A stretch of 28,881 bases of DNA from Bacteroidales bacterium UBA6340 (GCA_002440265.1 DJSG01000025.1:1-28881), one strand, 5' to 3'; positions 1 through 6,922 are shown, counted from the stretch's first letter. The notes: generated by a model from the sequence alone, not told the origin. Numbers and translations are program-made.

Positions 1-238
1 ACGCACTCTTAAGGAGCAACTAGTTATATCCCCGCTATGTCTGTTGCAAAATGTCTTAAAAATATGTCTTCTGTTTTGCAGGGAGGCATTGTTTAGGTCG
101 GTATTATTTTGTTATACGTGAAAAGAGTGGGCTGATGTCATTTTGAAAAAGAAATGTAGGAAATGCCCAAAAACGACAGTTTCTGTACTATTGATTATCA
201 GTGACTTACAAAGAAAATGCAAAAATAATGCAGAAAAA

Positions 239-270
239 TTTGGATTTTCTCTGTTTTTGTATTATCTTTG
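239..270 (+). promoter_or_regulatory. Bacteroidetes-type promoter
   Basis: TTTG at 239-242, exactly 20 bases, then TATCTTTG at 263-270. This is a full match to the Bacteroidetes primary-sigma consensus (TTTG, 19-21 bases, TAnnTTTG). The predicted start of transcription is near 277. The only thing downstream before the dnaX promoter is a small ORF at 369-482, so the transcript is either a short mRNA, an untranslated RNA, or a long 5' leader of dnaX. Confidence 0.55.
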
Positions 271-368
271 CACACGAATTTGAGATGGTAGTGTTTGGGG
301 TGTGGTAGTCGGACGCATAGAATTTCCGTGGGTTTTGTGTTTGTGTAGGGGAATAGGTGAGGGTGGAG

Positions 369-482
369 ATGGAACGAGTAGCAAGACAGGTTGCTGCCTG
401 TTGGTGTGTATGCTGTTTGCTTGTTATTCCGTTGCTGATTGTTGTGGCAGATACGTACTATACTTTGGAAATTAATGAATAG
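369..482 (+). CDS. Possible small membrane peptide, 37 aa (doubtful)
   Basis: I do not recognise this peptide. It starts with ATG about 92 bases downstream of the predicted transcription start and ends at TAG. The product would have a short basic N-terminus, a Cys-rich hydrophobic stretch (about residues 8-27: CWCVCCLLVIPLLIVVA) and a short polar tail, which resembles a signal peptide or a single membrane span. A purine-rich GGGTGGAG lies just before the ATG, but Bacteroidetes rarely depend on such sites. It could equally be chance reading through a leader, or the remnant of a longer exported protein cut short. The only support is its length, its hydrophobic core and a good promoter upstream. 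Confidence 0.2.
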   Translation: MERVARQVAACWCVCCLLVIPLLIVVADTYYTLEINE

Positions 483-579
483 TTATATATATGGAATGGA
501 GATTGGTTTTATATGGAGATTCGTGGAGCCCCGCTGTGAAGTGCTGCTTGTCGGTGGCGATTGCGCGGAGCACAGGGCG

Positions 580-611
580 TTTGCGAAAGTGGGATGTTTT
601 TCGTAACTTTG
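580..611 (+). promoter_or_regulatory. dnaX promoter
   Basis: TTTG at 580-583, exactly 20 bases, then TAACTTTG at 604-611, a full match to the Bacteroidetes promoter consensus. Transcription should begin near 618, giving dnaX a leader of about 90 bases that contains an inverted repeat and a 7-bp-period array. The -7 element with its downstream GCAG is the same as at the ABC-F promoter (26270-26277). Confidence 0.75.
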
Positions 612-625
612 CAGGCTAAACGGAT

Positions 626-670
626 TTTGGGCATTGCGAGCAAATAATTCAATGTCAGTAAATGCCCAAA
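626..670 (+). repeat. 10-bp inverted repeat in the dnaX leader
   Basis: TTTGGGCATT at 626-635 and AATGCCCAAA at 661-670 are perfect complements separated by 25 bases. It lies wholly inside the predicted dnaX leader RNA, just after the predicted start of transcription, and could form a 10-bp hairpin. No T-run follows, so it is not an ordinary terminator. A further copy of AATGCCCAAA lies at 162-171. Confidence 0.5.
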
Positions 671-705
671 TAAATCGTACATCGTAAATTGGTAAATCGT
701 AAATA
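670..705 (+). repeat. 7-bp-period AT-rich array before dnaX
   Basis: Five imperfect units of about 7 bp: ATAAATC, GTACATC, GTAAATTG (8 bp), GTAAATC, GTAAATA. The last unit ends two bases before the dnaX ATG. There is no Shine-Dalgarno-like sequence, so the array itself forms the A/T-rich translation initiation region. Confidence 0.6.
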
Positions 706-707
706 AT

Positions 708-2465
708 ATGGATTATATTGTATCGGCACGCAAATACCGTCCGAGCACGTTTGAGAGCGTGGTGGGGCAGCAGGCACTGACGCAGACACTGCGCAATGCC
801 ATTCGCACCAACCATTTGGCGCATGCGTACCTGTTTTGCGGACCGCGCGGCGTGGGCAAGACCACCTGTGCGCGTATCTTTGCCAAGACTATCAACTGCT
901 TGAATCCGACACCCGACCACGATGCCTGCAACCGGTGCGAGTCGTGCGTGGCATTCAATGAGCAACGGTCGTTTAACATCCATGAGTTGGACGCGGCGTC
1001 GAACAACTCGGTGGAGGACATCCGCTCGCTGATAGACCAGGTGCGTATCCCGCCGCAGGTGGGCAAGTACAGCGTATATATCATCGACGAGGTGCACATG
1101 CTGTCGCAGGGCGCGTTCAATGCGCTGCTGAAGACATTGGAGGAGCCGCCCTCGTATGCCATCTTCATCTTGGCGACAACCGAGAAGCACAAGGTGCTGC
1201 CGACCATTCTGAGCCGCTGTCAGGTGTATGACTTCAGCCGTATCACAGTGGCGGACACCATTCACCACCTGCAGTATGTGGCAAAGCAGGAGGGTGTGGA
1301 CGTGTCGGAAGAAGCACTGAACGTGGTGGCACAGAAGGCGGACGGCGGTATGCGCGACGCACTGAGTATCTTCGACCAGTTGGTGTCGTTCTGTGGCAAC
1401 CATATCACCTACGAACAGGCGATAGAGGTGCTGAACGTGTTGGATACGGACTACTATTTCCGCCTTGTGGACGCGGCATTGGAGGGGCGTGTAAGCGATG
1501 AACTGCTGCTGCTGAACGAGGTGCTGCAGAAGGGCTTTGACGCAGGTAACTTCGTTACGGGCTTCGCCCAACACTTGCGCGATGTGCTTGTAAGTAAAGA
1601 CGCGGCAACGGTGCAACTATTAGAGACATCGGACGCGATACGCAGGCACTATGCCGAGCAGGCACAGAGGTGCAGTGCACGGTGGCTGTTTCAGGCATTG
1701 GACGTGATGAATACGTGCGACATCAACTACCGCACGGCACGCAACAAACGGCTGACAGTGGAGTTGGCATTGGTGAAGTTGGGACAGATAGCCATGCAGG
1801 ACTCCCCCCATCAGGACTCCCCCCAGCCCCCTCTTCAAAGAGGGGGAGTATCGGGACAAACTACCGCACAACCAGTAGCACAACAGTCTGCGGCACAATC
1901 TGTTGCATCAAAGCCTACGGCAACACAAGCACCACCTGCTACCCCGCAGACTCCACCACCTGCACCGCCAAAGGCGCAACCGCTGCCACAGATAGGCAAA
2001 CTGCCATCACTCGGCAACCTCGGTGTGGTGGACAAGCCTCAAGCACATGTAACAGCAGCCCAACCAACAACGGCAACAGAAACAACCGCCCAACAGAAAC
2101 GCGAGACCCCTTTTACACGTGACCAACTCATAGACGCGTGGGTTGGTCTGAACAAACACTTCCCTCGTGAAGAGCGTCTGCTGGCAATGTTGAGTGCCGT
2201 TACTCCTGAGATAGTGAACCCGCGATTGTGCCATATCACGGTAGCCAACCCATGGCAGAAACAGGAGTTCGCCAAGTTCGGCAAACAGGTGATGAACATC
2301 GTGCGCGAGCAACTGAAGAATGATTACCTGATGCTGCAAGTGGATGTGGAGACACGTTCGGAAACGACACGTGCTTATACGGCGGCAGAGAAGTACAAGT
2401 TGCTCGCCAAGCAAAACCCCCACTTGGAGGAACTGAAGAATAGAATGAACCTACAATTGGAATAG
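708..2465 (+). CDS. dnaX: DNA polymerase III subunit gamma/tau
   Basis: This is the clamp-loader ATPase subunit of the replicative polymerase, 585 aa and cytoplasmic. The AAA+ core shows Walker A GPRGVGKT (45-52), the zinc-binding cysteines C64, C74, C77 and C80, Walker B IIDEVH (125-130) and the SRC motif (169-171). A Pro/Ala/Gln/Thr-rich linker of about residues 355-465 leads to a folded C-terminal domain (about 466-585) as in tau subunits of Bacteroidetes. The start is the first ATG after a good promoter and matches the family N-terminus (residues DYIVSARKYRP). An odd GC-rich segment, residues about 364-382, is encoded by a 13-bp direct repeat followed by a 9-bp palindrome and looks like an inserted repeat element. 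A metallophosphoesterase gene starts two bases after the stop, so the two are co-transcribed. Confidence 0.97.
   Translation: MDYIVSARKYRPSTFESVVGQQALTQTLRNAIRTNHLAHAYLFCGPRGVGKTTCARIFAKTINCLNPTPDHDACNRCESCVAFNEQRSFNIHELDAASNNSVEDIRSLIDQVRIPPQVGKYSVYIIDEVHMLSQGAFNALLKTLEEPPSYAIFILATTEKHKVLPTILSRCQVYDFSRITVADTIHHLQYVAKQEGVDVSEEALNVVAQKADGGMRDALSIFDQLVSFCGNHITYEQAIEVLNVLDTDYYFRLVDAALEGRVSDELLLLNEVLQKGFDAGNFVTGFAQHLRDVLVSKDAATVQLLETSDAIRRHYAEQAQRCSARWLFQALDVMNTCDINYRTARNKRLTVELALVKLGQIAMQDSPHQDSPQPPLQRGGVSGQTTAQPVAQQSAAQSVASKPTATQAPPATPQTPPPAPPKAQPLPQIGKLPSLGNLGVVDKPQAHVTAAQPTTATETTAQQKRETPFTRDQLIDAWVGLNKHFPREERLLAMLSAVTPEIVNPRLCHITVANPWQKQEFAKFGKQVMNIVREQLKNDYLMLQVDVETRSETTRAYTAAEKYKLLAKQNPHLEELKNRMNLQLE
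1798..1846 (+). repeat. GC-rich palindromic repeat inside dnaX
   Basis: AGGACTCCCCCCA occurs twice (1798-1810 and 1813-1825), followed directly by a perfect 9-bp inverted repeat, CCCCCTCTT at 1827-1835 and AAGAGGGGG at 1838-1846, with a 2-base loop. Composition differs sharply from the surrounding linker. It resembles the GC-rich palindromic repeats scattered between genes in many Bacteroidetes genomes, here inserted in frame in the variable linker of DnaX. That family assignment is from memory and not tested. Confidence 0.6.
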
Positions 2466-2467
2466 AT

Positions 2468-4270
2468 ATGAATATAGCAAGCATATTACTTTTCTCGTTT
2501 GCATTGCTGACAGATACACATATCAGCAACAGCAACCCGCAACCGTTGGAGGACTTGCAACGGTCAGTGGCAGACATCAACGCGATGCCCGATGTGGACT
2601 TTGTGATAGTGTCGGGCGACCTCACAGAGTCGGGTGACCGTCGTGCTTTGGAGACCGTGAAGAGCGAGTTGGACAGGCTGCGTGTGCCTTACTATGCGAC
2701 ATCGGGCAACCATGAGACGACATGGTCGGAGTCGGGTGTGATGGACTTCAGCCGCGTGTTCGGGAGCAACCGTTTTGCCTTCACCTACGACAGCACGTTC
2801 TTTATCGGCTTCAACTCGGGACCTGTGATTCGTATGGCAGACGGGCATGTGGCTCCGCAAGACATTGCGTGGCTGCAAGGGCAACTGGACAGTGTGGCTA
2901 ATCACGGCAATAGCAAGATAATTGTAGTAACACACTATCCGCTGCAGAACGGTGATGTGGATAACTGGTTTGATGTTACGGACGTGCTGCGCCGCTACAA
3001 TGTGCAGTGCATCATCGGCGGGCATTATCACCGTAACCTGCTGTTTGACTGCGACGGCATACCCGATGTTATCAACCGCTCGAACCTGCGTGGCAACGAC
3101 AGCATCAACGGCTATTCCTATATCACCGTGACAGACAGTATCCGTGTGAGTGAGAAACGTATCGGACAAGCCCCTGTACAGTGGCTTAGTCTGCCGTTTG
3201 AGCAGAAGCATTATGGTGCCCCTGACCCCGCATTGCGTCCCGACTACTCGGTGAATGAGCAATACAAACAGGTGCGCGAGGTGTGGAGCAAGCAACTGAC
3301 AGGCGGTATCTATTCCTCCCCTGTAACCGATGGACACACACTATATATAGGTGATGATGTCGGTACGATGTATGCGTTGGATGCACGCACGGGCAAGATA
3401 GAGTGGACGTTTGCCACAGGTATGCGTATTGTGGGTTCACCCGCAACAGATGAAGGTGTGGTGGTGTTCGGCAGTGCCAATGACACCATCTACGGACTGC
3501 GCACAGCAGACGGCACTCCCCTGTGGCGTGTACCTACCAAGCAAGCCGTGATGGGGGCTGCTACTATATACAAAGGTGTGGCATACATAGGCGGTGGTGA
3601 CGGGTGTATGCGTGCTATTGATATTCATACGGGTGAAGTGAAGTGGGTGTTTGACCAACTGAAGAACTACGTGCTGACGCGCCCGCTGGTGTATCGTGGC
3701 AAGTTGTATTTCGGTTGTTGGGATACGTATTTCTATGCATTGAACCTGAGCGACGGCAGTCTGGTATGGCGTTGGACCAATGGTAAGAGCAACGGTAAGT
3801 TGTCGCCCGCCAGTGTGTGGCCTGTAGCATCGGACGGCAAGATATTCATCACCGCACCCGACCGCTTCTGGACCTGTCTGGATGCAGAAACAGGTGCACA
3901 GATATGGCGTACCAACCAGTACAAGGTACGTGAGACAGTGGGACTGAGTGAGGACGGGAAGACTGTGTATTCCAAGTGTATGTGGGACGATGTGGTGGCA
4001 TTGGATGCTATGGCACGCGAACCGCAAGTAAAGTGGGTGGTGAATGCAGGTTTCGGCTATGAGCATGACCCGTGTATGCCATTGGAGAAAGGCGGTACAC
4101 TGTGGGTAGGCACCAAGAATGGTCTGCTTATCGGTATGAATGCCAAGACGGGACAGGTGATGTGGCGGCACAAGATAGGTAACTCCATACTCAATACGGT
4201 GTTGCCATTGAGCGGAAAAGAGTGCATAGTAACCAGCAGCGAGGGGACGATTACGAGAATAAAGTTTTAA
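2468..4270 (+). CDS. Metallophosphoesterase fused to a PQQ-type beta-propeller
   Basis: A 600-aa two-part protein. The N-terminal calcineurin-like phosphoesterase has the whole metal-binding set: DTH (16-18), GD (50-51), GNHE (80-83), H156 in THYP, and GGHYH (184-188). It should be a two-metal phosphohydrolase, substrate unknown. From about residue 275 to the end there are repeated blades of the BamB/PQQ type (for example IGDDVGTMYALDARTGKIEW), forming a beta-propeller. No clear signal peptide precedes the first motif: only a short hydrophobic stretch (IASILLFSFALL), which is also the first beta strand, so the location is uncertain. The start lies two bases after the dnaX stop. Such fusions are known in Bacteroidetes; the substrate and the reason for the coupling to dnaX are not evident. 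Confidence 0.9.
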   Translation: MNIASILLFSFALLTDTHISNSNPQPLEDLQRSVADINAMPDVDFVIVSGDLTESGDRRALETVKSELDRLRVPYYATSGNHETTWSESGVMDFSRVFGSNRFAFTYDSTFFIGFNSGPVIRMADGHVAPQDIAWLQGQLDSVANHGNSKIIVVTHYPLQNGDVDNWFDVTDVLRRYNVQCIIGGHYHRNLLFDCDGIPDVINRSNLRGNDSINGYSYITVTDSIRVSEKRIGQAPVQWLSLPFEQKHYGAPDPALRPDYSVNEQYKQVREVWSKQLTGGIYSSPVTDGHTLYIGDDVGTMYALDARTGKIEWTFATGMRIVGSPATDEGVVVFGSANDTIYGLRTADGTPLWRVPTKQAVMGAATIYKGVAYIGGGDGCMRAIDIHTGEVKWVFDQLKNYVLTRPLVYRGKLYFGCWDTYFYALNLSDGSLVWRWTNGKSNGKLSPASVWPVASDGKIFITAPDRFWTCLDAETGAQIWRTNQYKVRETVGLSEDGKTVYSKCMWDDVVALDAMAREPQVKWVVNAGFGYEHDPCMPLEKGGTLWVGTKNGLLIGMNAKTGQVMWRHKIGNSILNTVLPLSGKECIVTSSEGTITRIKF

Positions 4271-4287
4271 TTCTTAATTCTTAATTT
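4264..4287 (+). repeat. 7-bp-period AT-rich array before ygiQ
   Basis: GTTTTAA, TTCTTAA, TTCTTAA, TTTTG: a heptamer series that begins in the last codons of the phosphoesterase gene and fills most of the 28-base spacer before the radical SAM gene. Two units are identical. It has the same period, but a different sequence, as the arrays at 670-705 and 6884-6911. Confidence 0.45.
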
Positions 4288-4298
4288 TGTGCCGTCAG

Positions 4299-6029
4299 AT
4301 GGATGAGGCATTGGACTTGAAGCGATACCTGCCCACCACCAAGAAGGAGATGCAGTTGCGTGGTTGGGACGAGGTGGACGTGATTCTCTTTTCGGGAGAC
4401 GCTTATATCGACCACCCCGCCTTTGGTGCTTCCGTCATAGGGCGTGTACTGGAAGCGGCAGGATATCGTGTGGCTATAGTGCCTCAGCCTGATTGGCGTG
4501 GTGACCATCGGGACTTCACCAAGTTGGGACGACCGCGTTTGTTCTTTGGCGTTACATCAGGCAGCATGGATTCGATGGTGAACCACTATACTGCTGCTAA
4601 AAGACTGCGGTCTGATGATGCCTATACGCCTGACGGTCAAGCGGGTAAGCGACCTGACTACTGCACGATAACCTATTGCAGGATACTCAAACAGCACTTT
4701 CCCGATGTGCCTGTGGTGATAGGCGGTATAGAGGCATCTATGCGCCGATTGACGCACTACGACTATTGGTCGGACAGGTTGATGCCGTCCATATTAGTGG
4801 ATTCGCACGCTGATTTGCTTGTATATGGTATGGGTGAGAAGCAGATGGTGGAGATAGCGCGTCGCGGTGTGCAGCACGACATTCCGCAAACGGCTTATCT
4901 GACAGACCGACAGCCTGATGGCACGGATATTATCCTGTTGCACAGTCACGAAGAAGCGGTAGCGGACAAGCGCAGTTATGCAGAGAACTTCCGCCTGATA
5001 GAGACAGAGAGCAACAAGACAGAGGCAAAGACATTGGTGCAACCGGTAGGCAGTAAGCGGGTGGTAGTCAATCCTACCTATCCGACGATGAGCACGGAAG
5101 AGTTGGATGCCGTGTATGATTTGCCGTTTATGTACCGTCCGCACCCAAAGTACAAGGACAAGCGTATTCCCGCTTATGAGATGATACGCTTCTCGGTGTG
5201 TATGCACCGCGGGTGCTTCGGCGGGTGCAGTTTCTGTACAATCTCGGCGCATCAGGGCAAGCAAATCACCTCACGTTCCGAGGCAAGTATCATCCGTCAG
5301 ATAGACAAACTGAAGGATTTGCCCGAGTGGAAGGGGTATGTGAGCGACCTTGGCGGTCCGAGTGCCAATATGTACGGTATGCACGGACGCGATATGAGCC
5401 TGTGCCAGCGTTGTGCCCGCCCCAGTTGTTTGCAACCCCATATATGCAAGAACCTGAACCGCGACTTTGCTCCCCTATTGCATATCTATCGGACGGTGGA
5501 CGGGTTGCCATACGTGAAGAAAGCGTTTGTGGGGAGCGGTGTGCGTTATGACTTGATGTCGGAGGAGTATGGTCGTGAACTGATTACGCGGCACGTGTCG
5601 GGACGGCTGAAAGTAGCCCCCGAACACACTTCGGCATCTGTACTGCGGCTGATGCGCAAGCCCTTGTGGGAGCATTATGAGCAGTTCCGCCGGTTCTTTG
5701 AGCGAGTGAACCGTGAGGCAGGTATGCACCAACAGTTGATACCGTATTTCATATCGTCTCATCCGGGGTGTACCAACGCGGATATGAAGCAATTGGCGCA
5801 TTTCACACAGCAGATGCACTACCATCCGGAGCAGGTGCAGGACTTCACCCCTACGCCTATGACGCTGTCCACGACGATGTTCTACACGGGACTGAACCCC
5901 TATACCATGGAGCCTGTGTTTGTAGCCCGCACCAAAGAGGAGAAACAAAAACAGAACAGTTACTTCTTCTGGTGGAAATCCCCCGATACCCAATGCAATG
6001 CTCCACATAAACGGAGACAAAAGCATTGA
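4299..6029 (+). CDS. ygiQ: YgiQ family radical SAM protein
   Basis: A 576-aa radical SAM protein of the YgiQ (UPF0313) family, whose substrate is not established. The first part (about 1-295) is the cobalamin-domain-like N-terminal region of the family, with the typical opening LPTTKKE and GWDEVDVILFSGDAY. The 4Fe-4S motif is GCFGGCSFC (CX3CX2C; cysteines at about 306, 310 and 313). Several more conserved cysteines follow (CQRCARPSC). It is shorter than the E. coli protein, mostly at the C-terminus. I chose ATG at 4299 because it fits the family N-terminus; an in-frame TTG at 4287 would add four residues. The spacer to the phosphoesterase gene is 28 bases with no promoter, so the two are probably co-transcribed with dnaX. 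Confidence 0.93.
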   Translation: MDEALDLKRYLPTTKKEMQLRGWDEVDVILFSGDAYIDHPAFGASVIGRVLEAAGYRVAIVPQPDWRGDHRDFTKLGRPRLFFGVTSGSMDSMVNHYTAAKRLRSDDAYTPDGQAGKRPDYCTITYCRILKQHFPDVPVVIGGIEASMRRLTHYDYWSDRLMPSILVDSHADLLVYGMGEKQMVEIARRGVQHDIPQTAYLTDRQPDGTDIILLHSHEEAVADKRSYAENFRLIETESNKTEAKTLVQPVGSKRVVVNPTYPTMSTEELDAVYDLPFMYRPHPKYKDKRIPAYEMIRFSVCMHRGCFGGCSFCTISAHQGKQITSRSEASIIRQIDKLKDLPEWKGYVSDLGGPSANMYGMHGRDMSLCQRCARPSCLQPHICKNLNRDFAPLLHIYRTVDGLPYVKKAFVGSGVRYDLMSEEYGRELITRHVSGRLKVAPEHTSASVLRLMRKPLWEHYEQFRRFFERVNREAGMHQQLIPYFISSHPGCTNADMKQLAHFTQQMHYHPEQVQDFTPTPMTLSTTMFYTGLNPYTMEPVFVARTKEEKQKQNSYFFWWKSPDTQCNAPHKRRQKH

Positions 6030-6093
6030 CTCAAATACAAACACTGCAGAAATTCCTAAACGGATGACTTTTGAAAAAAAGTGACTGTAATTT

Positions 6094-6108
6094 ACTGATA
6101 TTCAGTTT
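6094..6108. repeat. Repeat next to the 3' end of tRNA-His
   Basis: ACTGATATTCAGTTT at 6094-6108 is itself a small palindrome (ACTGA, TAT, TCAGT). It matches, with one extra C, the reverse complement (ACTGATATTAGTTT) of 6194-6207 on the other side of the tRNA gene. The two therefore form near-perfect inverted repeats flanking the tRNA. Confidence 0.4.
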
Positions 6109-6185
6109 TGGGGTGGAATGTGGGGCTCGAACCCACGACACTCGGAACCACAATCCGATGCTCTACCAACTGAGCTAAGACCACC
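6109..6185 (-). tRNA. tRNA-His (anticodon GTG), CCA encoded
   Basis: Read on the minus strand, a full cloverleaf is present: D-stem GCTC/GAGC, anticodon stem TCGGA/TCCGA with loop TTGTGGT (anticodon GTG), T-stem GTGGG/CCCAC with TTCGAGC loop, an extra G at position -1 facing C73 as expected for tRNA-His, and encoded CCA at 6109-6111. The acceptor stem is odd: pairs G-1:C73, 1:72 to 4:69 and 7:66 are sound, but 5:68 is T-T and 6:67 is C-T. All other stems are perfect, so it is probably functional, though the acceptor stem is weakened. It has its own promoter 53 bases upstream. Confidence 0.9.
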
Positions 6186-6190
6186 ATATT

Positions 6191-6212
6191 GTCAAACTAA
6201 TATCAGTTTGAC
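6191..6212 (-). repeat. Hairpin in the tRNA-His leader
   Basis: GTCAAACT (6191-6198) and AGTTTGAC (6205-6212) are a perfect 8-bp inverted repeat with a 6-base loop. It lies between the predicted transcription start (about 6231) and the mature tRNA 5' end (6185), so it would be in the precursor removed by RNase P. Confidence 0.5.
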
Positions 6213-6237
6213 GTACTCCTGTCTTCAAAAGCGAGTG

Positions 6238-6269
6238 CAAAGGTACTGCTTTTTTTTGATATAGACAAA
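6238..6269 (-). promoter_or_regulatory. tRNA-His promoter
   Basis: On the minus strand: TTTG (6269-6266), exactly 20 bases, then TACCTTTG (6245-6238), a full match to the Bacteroidetes consensus. The predicted start is near 6231, about 46 bases before the mature tRNA. Confidence 0.75.
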
Positions 6270-6342
6270 TGTGAGTACAAAAAAGTGATGTTTTTTCGCG
6301 AATGTATGAGCAAAGGGGGTAGATGTGTGTGCTTTTAATGGG

Positions 6343-6876
6343 CTATTCTTGGTCATTGGATGTGGCGGAGTGGTCAGAGAGGTTGAGTGAAGATACCTGT
6401 GATTGTACTTGTGCCCATGCTTTTTCGGCGAGGGGGGTGGTGTAGTTGTAGATGGTGGATTGCTGCTTGAGGTCGGAACGGAAAAAGTGAAATTGGTCGT
6501 CCAGACGGTGGACGCAGAGGACAAGGAGCAGGACTACTATTGCCCATTTCCCCATGCCGAAGAGTGCACCCAACAGGCGGTTGAGCCAACCCAGACTGAT
6601 GGCTTTGAACAGGCGGGAGACGAGGCGCGCAGCGATGTTGAGAAACAAGGCTATGCCCAAGAATATCAGCGAGTATGCCACTACCGAACATACCGCTTCG
6701 GGCCACTCGAACTGCCCTATAAGCCAGAGAGAGAACCGTGCGCCCCACAGGCGGGCTCCGACAAAGCCAAGGATAATGGCAATGATAGATGTGAGTTCCA
6801 CTACCAGCCCCCTCATCAGCCCTCGAACAAGGCCGATGAGAAGGGGTAGGAGAATAAGAATATCAATCCAAGTCAC
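6343..6876 (-). CDS. cvpA: CvpA family membrane protein
   Basis: A 177-aa inner-membrane protein of the CvpA (colicin V production) family, which has four predicted membrane spans (about residues 5-25, 30-50, 65-87 and 103-125). The opening WIDILILLPLLIGLVRGLMRG is typical of the family. The polar C-terminal tail (about 130-177) is poorly conserved. The start codon is GTG at 6874-6876; no ATG lies in frame upstream before it, and the spacer just before it holds a 7-bp-period array in place of a ribosome binding site. It is the last protein gene of the minus-strand run and follows the DUF5689 gene by 46 bases with no promoter of its own that I can see. The biochemical role of the family in this phylum is unknown. 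Confidence 0.88.
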   Translation of the reverse strand: MTWIDILILLPLLIGLVRGLMRGLVVELTSIIAIILGFVGARLWGARFSLWLIGQFEWPEAVCSVVAYSLIFLGIALFLNIAARLVSRLFKAISLGWLNRLLGALFGMGKWAIVVLLLVLCVHRLDDQFHFFRSDLKQQSTIYNYTTPLAEKAWAQVQSQVSSLNLSDHSATSNDQE

Positions 6877-6883
6877 TATTGAA

Positions 6884-6911
6884 AGTAATAGTTAATGGTT
6901 AATAGTTAATA
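6884..6911 (-). repeat. 7-bp-period AT-rich array before cvpA
   Basis: AGTAATA, GTTAATG, GTTAATA, GTTAATA on the plus strand: four heptamers, two identical, filling most of the 46-base spacer between the DUF5689 gene and cvpA. Same period as the arrays at 670-705 and 4264-4287. Confidence 0.6.
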
Positions 6912-6922
6912 CCATGCGGGCA

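Larger units (their letters stand above)
1..707. other. Intergenic region upstream of dnaX
   Basis: No convincing protein-coding gene is visible here. The stretch is AT-rich at the left and holds two promoter-like sites (239-270 and 580-611), one doubtful 37-codon ORF (369-482), a 10-bp inverted repeat (626-635 with 661-670) and an AT-rich 7-bp-period array next to the dnaX start (670-705). The 10-mer AATGCCCAAA occurs at 162-171 and 661-670, with its reverse complement at 626-635. I could not match the region to any known structured RNA. The part from 1 to about 238 shows nothing else I can support. Confidence 0.6.
6030..6342. other. Non-protein-coding stretch holding tRNA-His
   Basis: Between the convergent ends of ygiQ and cvpA. 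It contains the tRNA-His gene (6109-6185), its promoter (6238-6269) and a hairpin in its leader (6191-6212). Two weak AT-rich inverted repeats (6067-6082 and 6279-6296) may end transcription of the flanking genes, but neither has a GC stem with a following T-run. Nothing else is recognisable. Confidence 0.6.

Noticed and set aside
491..619. A 42-codon plus-strand ORF before dnaX
   Set aside because: The dnaX promoter lies inside it, the product is not recognisable, and there is no initiation signal.
6067..6082. Intrinsic terminator after ygiQ (ACTTTT with AAAAGT)
   Set aside because: The 6-bp stem is nearly all A-T pairs and is not followed by a T-run on the plus strand, so it is too weak to call.
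6279..6296. Terminator after cvpA (A6 with T6 around a 6-base loop)
   Set aside because: The stem is A-T only, and such runs are common by chance in AT-rich spacers.
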